DNA of 5,276 bases from Sutterella sp. UBA1442 (GTDB lineage: Bacteria; Pseudomonadota; Gammaproteobacteria; Burkholderiales; Burkholderiaceae_F): positions 5,245 to 10,520 of the forward strand of contig DCTK01000108.1 in assembly GCA_002329575.1 (NCBI GenBank), read 5' to 3'. This document shows, one piece after another, positions 1 to 5,276 of the stretch (positions are counted from its first letter, which is position 1; every line of letters begins with the position of its first letter). Both the position numbers and the translations under genes were made by a program. The notes below the pieces were generated by a model. That model was not told the origin of the DNA and did no database searches. It was given only the letters and a program-made list of their open reading frames with translations.

Positions 1-37
1 TAAGAATTTTTGTCGTTATTTGTTCGAAGTTTTAAAG

Positions 38-66
38 TTGAAAAATCAAATCAACAGGCTTACGAT
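38..66 (+). promoter_or_regulatory. Candidate sigma70 promoter for the first Dcu gene
   Basis: TTGAAA at 38-43 matches the -35 consensus at five of six bases. TACGAT at 61-66 matches the -10 consensus at four of six, and the spacer is 17 bases. Transcription would start near base 73, giving a leader of roughly 55 bases before the start codon. A short inverted repeat, GTTGA at 37-41 with TCAAC at 51-55, overlaps the -35 box and could be an operator half-site pair, which is inference only. No FNR-type TTGAT-N4-ATCAA site is present here. Confidence 0.35.
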
Positions 67-129
67 TGCCCCCAAATCGACAATATGTTCTTTTCTCACA
101 ACCTATCAACTTTAACGAAGGACTAAAAA

Positions 130-1467
130 ATGGTTGATATGCAGTTTTGGCTTCAATTAGCCGTTGTGCTCATCTGTTTGGCCGTAGGCGGCCGCTTTGG
201 CGGTGTTGGCCTCGGTGCTGCGGGTGGCTTCGGCGTAAGCATCCTCGTGCTCGGCTTTGGTATGCAACCGGGCTCTCCTCCTGTTTCCGTACTTTTGATT
301 ATCACGGCAGTGATTGCCTGTACGAGTGTTCTGCAAGGTTCCGGCGGCCTTGACTATTTAGTCGGCTTAGCCGAGCTTCTGTTGCGCAAATGGCCTCGCG
401 CAATTAACTTCGTGGGTCCGCTCGTGTGCTCCATCTTTGTTGTGTTTGTGGGCACAGCTTACGTTGCATTTGCCGTGTATCCTGTGGTTGCTGAAGTGGC
501 CGCTTCGGCCAAGATTCGTCCGGAACGCGCTGTTTCTGCTAGCGTGATCTGTGCCGGTATCGGCGTGATGGCTAGCCCAATGAGTGCAGCCATGGCTGCC
601 ATGGTCGGCATCATGTCGGCTTACGGCTACACGTTACTCGACATCCTGTCCGTGTCCGTACCGACCTACTTCTTGACGGTTTTGGTGACCTGCTTGTCCG
701 TGAACTGGCGCGGTAGCGAATTGGAAAACGATCCGGAATTCTTACACCGTGTTAAGACCGGCCAATATGTTGAGTTGCACTCTGCTTCTCAAGCTGATCG
801 AATCACGGCCGAACCCAGCAAGGGCGCTAAAGTAGGCGTGTTAATTTTCGCCCTCGGTATTTTGACCTCCATTACGATCGGCTCTTCCGAAACGCTTCGC
901 CCGTCTTGGGAAGTTGCCGGTAAGATCAGCCAATTACCGATTCCGTCCTTGATTCAAATGGTGATGTTGGCGACTGCTTTGATCATCATTGTGGTCTGCA
1001 AGGTCCCGAGCGATAAGTTTGCCTCTGGTTCCGTTTTCCGTTCCGGCCTTATTGGTGTCGTAGGCGTCTTCGGTATTTCTTGGTTAACGGGCACGTTCTT
1101 TGACACGCACAAGGACGTCTTTGTTCACTACTTCTCGGACATCGCAAGCTCTTCACCGATCATCTTCTGCGTTGTATGCTTCTGCTTTAGTTCGGTGATC
1201 TTCTCGCCGACCGTCTCCACGACGATTTTGATGCCGATCGGCTTAGCTTTAGGTCTTCCGCCGCAATTGTTGATCGGCACATGGGCTTCCTGCTACGGCG
1301 ACTTCGTGATCCCGGGCGGCGCTCAAATCGGTTGTACGGCTTTTGACCGCACGGGCACCACTCGCTTGGGCTCCTTTGTGTTCAATCACAGCTACATGCG
1401 TCCTGGCCTTGTCTTTGTGACTAGCGGCACAGCAATCGGTTGGTTCATCTCGCAAATCATGCTGTAA
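130..1467 (+). CDS. Divergent DcuA-like anaerobic C4-dicarboxylate transporter
   Basis: This is a polytopic inner-membrane carrier of the DcuA/DcuB family, 445 residues, the usual family length. Known members exchange C4-dicarboxylates such as fumarate, malate and aspartate for succinate under anaerobic conditions. The ATG at 130 follows GAAGGA at 117-122 with a good spacing; a second ATG at 139 is less well placed. Family marks are the glycine-rich N-terminus (residues 20-48), GGLDYL (72-77), RPER (130-133), VFRSG (302-306) and FDRTGTT (405-411) followed by FVFNH. Counted without gaps, 34 of the first 60 residues equal those of the downstream DcuB. The hydrophilic loop near 193-235 and the C-terminus look more like DcuA. 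Oddities: the GTG-H/N motif reads GTAY (108-111), PTYPSD reads PGGAQI (395-400), and there is a cysteine cluster at 347, 350 and 352. Ten TTA leucine codons occur here against one in dcuB. Family membership is secure; the substrate is not. Confidence 0.9.
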   Translation: MVDMQFWLQLAVVLICLAVGGRFGGVGLGAAGGFGVSILVLGFGMQPGSPPVSVLLIITAVIACTSVLQGSGGLDYLVGLAELLLRKWPRAINFVGPLVCSIFVVFVGTAYVAFAVYPVVAEVAASAKIRPERAVSASVICAGIGVMASPMSAAMAAMVGIMSAYGYTLLDILSVSVPTYFLTVLVTCLSVNWRGSELENDPEFLHRVKTGQYVELHSASQADRITAEPSKGAKVGVLIFALGILTSITIGSSETLRPSWEVAGKISQLPIPSLIQMVMLATALIIIVVCKVPSDKFASGSVFRSGLIGVVGVFGISWLTGTFFDTHKDVFVHYFSDIASSSPIIFCVVCFCFSSVIFSPTVSTTILMPIGLALGLPPQLLIGTWASCYGDFVIPGGAQIGCTAFDRTGTTRLGSFVFNHSYMRPGLVFVTSGTAIGWFISQIML

Positions 1468-1493
1468 TTGTCTAACTTAGATTTAAGTGTGTT

Positions 1494-1534
1494 GACCCCC
1501 TCGAAAGAGGGAGTCTTTCGTCAAAGAAAGATTC
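1494..1534 (+). terminator. Two adjacent hairpins after the first Dcu gene, possible weak terminator
   Basis: The first hairpin pairs CCCTC (1498-1502) with GAGGG (1507-1511) over a GAAA tetraloop. GAC/GTC extends it after one C-A mismatch, from 1494 to 1515. A second hairpin pairs AGTCTTTC (1512-1519) with GAAAGATT (1526-1533), including one G-U pair, over a six-base loop. The cores abut, so they could stack; if the first is fully extended they compete for 1512-1515. Only short pyrimidine runs follow (TCTTTC, then TTCTTCTCC), so this could equally be a 3' end stabiliser or a partial attenuator. The structure lies about 30 bases after the stop codon. Confidence 0.35.
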
Positions 1535-1744
1535 TTCTCCTTTCTCACTCTAGTAACATTTCCCCCTGTTTTTTCACGTGTTTACTGAGAAATTTTGACG
1601 CGTTTTTTACATATATTGCTTTTCTGGAATATTCTAAACATTCTCTTTAAAGCCTGAAATTACGAGGCTTCTAAGCAAACTCTCGTATCCAATTTGTAAC
1701 AAAACAAGGGATTTCCCTAATACATTTCAACAACTTTTGTAAAG

Positions 1745-1764
1745 AACTAAAAATTTTTTTAGTT
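1745..1764. repeat. A/T-rich 20-base palindrome in the dcuB upstream region
   Basis: AACTAAAAA at 1745-1753 is followed by TT and then its exact reverse complement TTTTTAGTT at 1756-1764. As RNA it would form a 9-pair stem with an impossibly tight 2-base loop, so one or more central pairs would open. No T-run follows the stem, so a terminator is unlikely. A protein binding site in the dcuB control region is possible; no regulator can be named from the sequence. Confidence 0.5.
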
Positions 1765-1846
1765 TGCTCAAGAAAACCTTATGAGGTATCTGCAGGGGTA
1801 GATTCAGTTGAGCGAAAATTAGCACGCTTAGATCGATTGCGAAGGC

Positions 1847-1875
1847 GTAATTGTGTCTACCGTGATTGTGTCTAT
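1847..1875 (+). repeat. Tandem direct repeat (15-base period) just upstream of dcuB
   Basis: GTAATTGTGTCTAC at 1847-1860 is repeated as GTGATTGTGTCTAT at 1862-1875, with 12 of 14 bases the same and an identical 10-base core ATTGTGTCTA at 1850-1859 and 1865-1874. The second copy ends about 30 bases before the dcuB start codon. It may be a pair of regulator or RNA-binding sites in the leader. A chance duplication by slippage is the alternative. Confidence 0.5.
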
Positions 1876-1893
1876 TGTTGTCAAAAAAAGAAA

Positions 1894-1898
1894 AGGAA
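1894..1898 (+). promoter_or_regulatory. Ribosome binding site that fixes the dcuB start
   Basis: AGGAA at 1894-1898 lies seven bases before the ATG at 1906. The frame stays open further upstream to a TTG at 1837, but that extension would add 23 Cys- and Lys-rich residues with no Shine-Dalgarno sequence. It would also break the match to the DcuB N-terminus. The ATG start gives 445 residues, in line with the family. Confidence 0.8.
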
Positions 1899-1905
1899 AC
1901 TTACC

Positions 1906-3243
1906 ATGATTGGTTTTGACTTTTGGCTCCAGCTCATTATCGTGCTTGCCTGCTTGTTCTACGGTGCACGTAAGGGCGGTATGGCTCTCGGCCTGTTAGG
2001 CGGTGTCGGTTTGATTATTTTGGTTTTCGGCTTCGGCTTGAAACCTGGCAAACCCCCCGTTGATGTTATTTTGACGATTTTGGCCGTGGTGTGCGGTTCT
2101 GCAACGTTGCAAGCTGCCGGCGGTCTTGATTGCCTTTTGCAAATCGCAGAAAAGATTTTGCGTAAGAACCCGAGGTACGTCTGCTTTCTCGCTCCGTACA
2201 TCTGCTGGTTCCTCACGATTCTCTGCGGTACCGGCCACGTTGTTTACACGATGTTGCCGATTATCTATGACGTGGCTATTAAGAACGGTATCCGTCCGGA
2301 ACGTCCGATGGCTGCTTCTACCATCGCCGCTCAAATGGGCGTGATCTGCTCGCCGGCTGCTGTGGCTGCCGTCTCCATGATCGCTTTGATGGAAGGTTAC
2401 ACCATTAACGGCCAACACTTCGGTTTCGTTGACCTCTTCTCGATCACGATCCCGGGCGGTGCCGTCGGCGTGTTCTTCGTCGGTTTGTTCTCTTGGTTCC
2501 GCGGTAAGGACCTCGACAAGGACGAAGAATTCCAAAAATTGATTTCCGATCCGGAAATGAAGAAGTATGTGTACGGTGACACGGCGACCTTGATCGGCAA
2601 AGTGTTTACCAAGCAACAATGGCTCTCTTTGTTCCTGTTCATCGGCGTGATCGTTATCGTTGCCATCCTCGGTATGTTCCCGCAATTGCGTCCGAAAGGC
2701 TGCTCCATGACGTTGGCTATCCAAATGTTCATGTTGGCTGCCGGTACCTTGATGGTGATCTTCTGTAACGTGAAGGCTGCTGACGTTGCCAAGAACAGCG
2801 TGTTCCGCGCCGGTTCCGTGGCTATCGTGGCTGTGTACGGTGTGGCCTGGATGGCTGACACGATGTTCGCTGCTCACTTGAATGACCTTAAGGCCGCTTT
2901 GACCGAATACGTTAAGGTTTATCCGTGGGCCTACGCTATCGTGTTGCTCTTGGTCTCCAAGCTGGTGAACTCTCAAGCTGCTGCCGTTGCTACGATCGTT
3001 CCTGTGGCCTTGGCCATCGGTACGCCTCCGGGCATTGTGGTCGCTTTCTCTGCCGCCTGCTACGGTTACTACATCCTTCCGACGTATCCGTCTGACTTGG
3101 CTGCTATCCAATTCGACCGCTCTGGCACGACTCACATCGGTCGCTTCGTGATCAACCACTCGTTCATCCTCCCGGGCTTGATCGGTGTGTTCTTCGCCTC
3201 TATCGCCGGTTACATTCTCGCTGCAATGTACGGCTTCGTATAA
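1906..3243 (+). CDS. dcuB: Anaerobic C4-dicarboxylate/succinate antiporter DcuB
   Basis: This inner-membrane antiporter takes up fumarate, malate or aspartate in exchange for succinate during fumarate respiration. The 445-residue protein matches E. coli DcuB (446 residues, recalled from memory) almost throughout. Matching stretches include the glycine-rich N-terminus, CGTGHVVYT (107-115), [10 protein letters not shown] (129-138), [14 protein letters not shown] (197-210), YVYGDTATL (221-229), VNSQAAA (354-360), [19 protein letters not shown] (391-409) and the C-terminal AAMYGF. E. coli DcuB also acts as co-sensor of the kinase DcuS through Lys353, Thr394 and Asp398; the equivalents Lys352, Thr393 and Asp397 are all present. 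No dcuS or dcuR lies in the window. About a dozen hydrophobic segments are visible. Upstream lies a long gap with repeats, downstream a strong terminator, so it is probably transcribed on its own. Only one TTA and one CAG codon occur, which suggests good expression. Confidence 0.95.
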   Translation: MIGFDFWLQLIIVLACLFYGARKGGMALGLLGGVGLIILVFGFGLKPGKPPVDVILTILAVVCGSATLQAAGGLDCLLQIAEKILRKNPRYVCFLAPYICWFLTILCGTGHVVYTMLPIIYDVAIKNGIRPERPMAASTIAAQMGVICSPAAVAAVSMIALMEGYTINGQHFGFVDLFSITIPGGAVGVFFVGLFSWFRGKDLDKDEEFQKLISDPEMKKYVYGDTATLIGKVFTKQQWLSLFLFIGVIVIVAILGMFPQLRPKGCSMTLAIQMFMLAAGTLMVIFCNVKAADVAKNSVFRAGSVAIVAVYGVAWMADTMFAAHLNDLKAALTEYVKVYPWAYAIVLLLVSKLVNSQAAAVATIVPVALAIGTPPGIVVAFSAACYGYYILPTYPSDLAAIQFDRSGTTHIGRFVINHSFILPGLIGVFFASIAGYILAAMYGFV

Positions 3244-3278
3244 AGACCTCTCTGACGTGAGTCTTTAGCGAATAAACG

Positions 3279-3318
3279 AACGGCAAGTAGTTGAAAAATT
3301 CAATTACTTGCCGTTTTT
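3279..3318 (+). terminator. Strong intrinsic terminator after dcuB
   Basis: A 17-base arm at 3279-3295 pairs with 3299-3315 around an AAA loop, with only one G-U wobble. Five T bases (3314-3318) run from the end of the stem. It starts 35 bases after the dcuB stop. A smaller perfect inverted repeat, TAAAGAC (3241-3247) with GTCTTTA (3261-3267), overlaps the stop codon just upstream. The structure should separate dcuB transcription from the fumarase gene, although some read-through is possible. Confidence 0.85.
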
Positions 3319-3387
3319 GCCAACGAAGTTAAAAATAGTCTTCATCCCCTCTGATTAAGAGAAGATCTGTTTTAGGAGATTAACAAA

Positions 3388-5037
3388 ATGGCTCAAGCTG
3401 TTGAATTCAAATACGCTCCGATGTTCCAAGTCGGCAAAGACGACACGGAATATTATTTATTGACCAAAGATTACGTCTCAGAAGGCGAATTCGAAGGTCA
3501 CAAGATCCTCAAAGTGCAACCCGAAGCTTTGACCTTATTGGCCAAACAAGCTTTCCATGATGCCAACTTCATGTTGCGTCGCTCCCACAACGAATCCGTT
3601 GCCAAGATCCTCCACGATCCGGAAGCCAGTGACAACGATAAGTATGTCGCACTTTCCTTCTTGCGCAACGCTGAAACGGCCGCTAAGGGTGAATTGCCCT
3701 TCTGCCAAGATACGGGTACGGCCATCATCCACGGTGAAAAGGGTCAAGCCGTCTGGACCGGTTTCTGCGATGAAGAAGCCCTCTCCAAGGGCGTGTTTGA
3801 AACCTACACGACCGACAGCTTGCGTTATTCCCAAAACGCCCCGTTGACGATGTACGAAGAAAAGAACACGAAGTGCAACTTGCCGGCTCAAATCGACATC
3901 GAAGCCTGCGAAGGTAACGAATACAAGTTCCTTTGTGTCGTCAAGGGCGGTGGTTCTGCCAACAAGTCTTATCTGTATCAAGAAACGAAGGCCATTTTGA
4001 ATCCGGCTACGCTCGTTCCCTACTTGATTGAAAAGATGAAGACGTTGGGTACGGCTGCTTGTCCTCCGTATCACATCGCTTTCGTGATCGGCGGCACGTC
4101 CGTTGAACGCACGATGTTGACGGTGAAGTTGGCCTCTACGCACTACTATGACAATTTGCCCACCACGGGCGACGAAACCGGTCGTGCATTCCGTGACGTC
4201 GAACTCGAAAAGACGCTCTTTGAAGCCGCTTGCAACATCGGCTTGGGTGCTCAATTCGGTGGCAAGTACATGGCCCACGACATTCGTGTTATCCGCTTGC
4301 CGCGCCACGGCGCCAGCTGCCCGGTCGGCATGGGCGTGAGCTGCTCGGCTGACCGTAACATCAAGGCCAAGATCAACAAAGACGGCGTTTGGATCGAAAA
4401 ACTCGATGACAATCCCGCTACGTTGATCCCTGAAGAATTGCGCAATCCGGCCGAAGGTTCCACGATCAAGATCGACTTGAACCAACCGATGGATGCTGTA
4501 TGCAAGGAATTGTCCAAGTATCCGGTCTCCACGCGCGTTTCCTTGACGGGTACCATCATTGTGGCTCGTGACATTGCTCACGCCCGTATGAAGGAATTGC
4601 TTGATGCCGGTAAGGAATTGCCGCAATACATCAAAGATCACCCCGTGCTCTACGCAGGTCCTGCTAAGACGCCGGAAGGCCATCCCTGTGGTTCTATGGG
4701 CCCGACGACGGCCAACCGTATGGATCCGTACGTTGATCTCTTCCAAGCCAACGGCGGCTCCAAGGTCATGATCGCTAAGGGTAACCGCACGCAAGTTGTC
4801 ACCGACGCTTGTAAGAAACATGGCGGCTTCTATCTCGGCACGATCGGCGGCATTGCTGCCGTGCTCTCCGAAAGCTCCATCAAGAGCATCGAGTGCATCG
4901 AATGGCCGGAACTCGGTATGGAAGCTGTCTATAAGATCGAAGTCGAGGACTTCCCCGCCTTCATCTTGGTTGACGACAAGGGCAATGACTTCTTTAAGCA
5001 ACTCAAGCCCCGTTGCACGTTAAAGTGCGAAAAGTAA
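3388..5037 (+). CDS. fumB: Fumarate hydratase, class I, [4Fe-4S] (FumA/FumB type)
   Basis: This cytoplasmic enzyme interconverts malate and fumarate; next to dcuB it most likely dehydrates malate to supply fumarate respiration. Its 549 residues fit the E. coli FumA/FumB length of about 548. AGGAG (3374-3378) lies nine bases before the ATG. The N-terminal cluster-binding domain covers about residues 45-330 and the C-terminal domain about 335-540. Three cysteines fit the cluster ligands: Cys106 in CQDTGT, Cys225 in AACPPYH and Cys319 in SCSADRN. Their spacing of 119 and 94 equals that of the Leishmania class I enzyme (recalled from memory). By the same offset Asp108, Arg146, His307, Arg394, Thr440, Arg444 and Lys464 match its active-site residues. 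The tail ends with Cys543 and Cys547. Class I enzymes are oxygen-sensitive, fitting anaerobic use. The fumA/fumB distinction rests on the dcuB neighbour and is uncertain. Its promoter is not obvious. Confidence 0.95.
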   Translation: MAQAVEFKYAPMFQVGKDDTEYYLLTKDYVSEGEFEGHKILKVQPEALTLLAKQAFHDANFMLRRSHNESVAKILHDPEASDNDKYVALSFLRNAETAAKGELPFCQDTGTAIIHGEKGQAVWTGFCDEEALSKGVFETYTTDSLRYSQNAPLTMYEEKNTKCNLPAQIDIEACEGNEYKFLCVVKGGGSANKSYLYQETKAILNPATLVPYLIEKMKTLGTAACPPYHIAFVIGGTSVERTMLTVKLASTHYYDNLPTTGDETGRAFRDVELEKTLFEAACNIGLGAQFGGKYMAHDIRVIRLPRHGASCPVGMGVSCSADRNIKAKINKDGVWIEKLDDNPATLIPEELRNPAEGSTIKIDLNQPMDAVCKELSKYPVSTRVSLTGTIIVARDIAHARMKELLDAGKELPQYIKDHPVLYAGPAKTPEGHPCGSMGPTTANRMDPYVDLFQANGGSKVMIAKGNRTQVVTDACKKHGGFYLGTIGGIAAVLSESSIKSIECIEWPELGMEAVYKIEVEDFPAFILVDDKGNDFFKQLKPRCTLKCEK

Positions 5038-5051
5038 TCTGACCGATTCAA

Positions 5052-5071
5052 GAGGCTCCTTGCGGAGCCTC
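5052..5071 (+). other. Perfect GC-rich hairpin after the fumarase gene
   Basis: GAGGCTCC (5052-5059) pairs exactly with GGAGCCTC (5064-5071) over a TTGC loop, 14 bases after the stop codon. No T-run follows, so it is not a standard intrinsic terminator by itself. It may protect the 3' end of the message or be part of a tandem termination region with the next hairpin. Confidence 0.5.
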
Positions 5072-5091
5072 GCAAAATCCTCAGTCAACAA

Positions 5092-5126
5092 AGCCGGTCT
5101 CAATTGAATTGGACCGGCTCTGTTTT
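5092..5126 (+). terminator. Intrinsic terminator of the fumarase gene
   Basis: AGCCGGTC (5092-5099) pairs with GACCGGCT (5112-5119). The stem continues inward with CAA/TTG after a single bulged T at 5100, leaving a loop of about five bases. CTGTTTT follows, with four T bases at 5123-5126. Its position, about 55 bases after the fumarase stop, fits the end of that transcript. Confidence 0.7.
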
Positions 5127-5157
5127 ACCCGACAGAAACGTTAATTAATTCCCGAGT

Positions 5158-5185
5158 TTGACAGTTTCAGAGCCTTCTATATAGC
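5158..5185 (+). promoter_or_regulatory. Candidate promoter with perfect -35 box
   Basis: TTGACA at 5158-5163 is a perfect -35 match. TATAGC at 5180-5185, 16 bases on, matches the -10 consensus at four of six; TATATA at 5178-5183 is a better box but only 14 bases away. The start site would fall near 5192, inside the following hairpin. What it would transcribe lies beyond the window or is a very short RNA. Confidence 0.35.
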
Positions 5186-5231
5186 CCAATCGCTCGATTA
5201 GCAGGGCTAGTCGAGCGATCGGGGTGTTTTT
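5185..5231 (+). terminator. Long hairpin with T-run, terminator-like
   Basis: A 14-base arm, ATCGCTCGATTAGC (5189-5202), pairs with GCTAGTCGAGCGAT (5206-5219) around an AGG loop with one G-U pair. After an A-C mismatch, CCC (5185-5187) can pair with GGG (5221-5223). GTG and five T bases (5227-5231) follow. This is the form of an intrinsic terminator reading rightward, and a second stop signal after the fumarase gene. Because a promoter-like -35 box lies just upstream, an operator or leader hairpin is an alternative. Confidence 0.6.
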
Positions 5232-5276
5232 CTGACTTTCGGGTTTGTAGCTTACATGGTCTTGGCTCCCTTGATC

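Larger units (their letters stand above)
1535..1893. other. Long AT-rich gap upstream of dcuB without a supportable gene
   Basis: No reading frame here has both a plausible ribosome binding site and protein-like composition. It contains an AAGCCT/AGGCTT inverted repeat (1650-1655 with 1665-1670), a compact AGGGA-TT-TCCCT palindrome (1707-1718), and the A/T palindrome and direct repeat listed separately. TTGACG (1595-1600) and TATATT (1612-1617) look like promoter boxes but are only 11 bases apart. I could not choose a dcuB promoter with confidence. The length and the density of symmetric elements suggest a regulated promoter region, which is inference. Confidence 0.45.

Noticed and set aside
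38..49. TTGA-AAAA-TCAA as an FNR site upstream of gene 1
   Set aside because: The half-sites are four bases apart instead of the six required by TTGAT-N4-ATCAA.
1595..1617. TTGACG and TATATT as a dcuB promoter
   Set aside because: The boxes are only 11 bases apart, too close for a sigma70 promoter.
1468..1650. 60-codon frame starting at TTG directly after the gene 1 stop
   Set aside because: It has a TTG start with no ribosome binding site, runs through the hairpins, and gives a peptide without recognisable features.
1837..1905. N-terminal extension of dcuB from a TTG at 1837
   Set aside because: It has no Shine-Dalgarno sequence, its composition is unlike DcuB, and AGGAA is well placed before the ATG at 1906.
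1996..3159. 387-residue open frame on the minus strand opposite dcuB
   Set aside because: It is in codon register with dcuB and its composition is Asp/Arg/His/Gln-rich without domains. It is explained by the lack of TTA, CTA and TCA codons in dcuB.
3535..5001. 488-residue open frame on the minus strand opposite fumarase
   Set aside because: Same explanation: exact codon register with a clearly real fumarase gene, and no recognisable protein features.
5256..5276. ATG at 5256 as the start of a further + strand gene
   Set aside because: No ribosome binding site precedes it and only seven codons are visible.

Overview
The window holds three complete genes on the + strand: two anaerobic C4-dicarboxylate (Dcu-family) transporters of identical length (445 residues each), then a class I iron-sulfur fumarate hydratase. 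The content points to a facultative or strict anaerobe that uses fumarate as electron acceptor and excretes succinate. The proteins resemble those of E. coli, but the bases do not look enteric. Gln is almost always CAA (36 of 38 Gln codons in the three genes), Leu is rich in TTG, and GC looks moderate. I infer a proteobacterium, possibly a gut Burkholderiales of the Sutterella/Parasutterella type. No taxonomic marker gene is present, so this is a guess.

Layout. Bases 1-129 are a leader with a candidate sigma70 promoter. Gene 1 (130-1467) is a DcuA-like but divergent Dcu transporter. Bases 1468-1905 form an AT-rich gap of 438 bases with no convincing gene; it holds two adjacent hairpins just after gene 1, an A/T palindrome, and a 15-base-period direct repeat just before gene 2. 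Gene 2 (1906-3243) is a canonical DcuB. A strong intrinsic terminator (3279-3318) separates it from gene 3 (3388-5037), a class I fumarase close to E. coli FumA/FumB. Bases 5038-5276 hold three hairpins, at least two of them terminator-like, and a consensus -35 box. The window ends before any further gene can be identified.

How the genes work together. Fumarase run in the dehydrating direction makes fumarate from malate. DcuB exchanges external fumarate, malate or aspartate for internal succinate, so together they support fumarate respiration, much like the dcuB-fumB pair of E. coli. Gene 1 is a second Dcu carrier whose usually conserved motifs have changed, so its substrate or role may differ. 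The spacers and terminators suggest three separately controlled units rather than one simple operon. No clear FNR-type site was found in the gaps. I see no mobile element, CRISPR array, rRNA or tRNA. The most unusual content is the divergent Dcu paralogue and the structured leaders; I found no evidence of a wholly new system.
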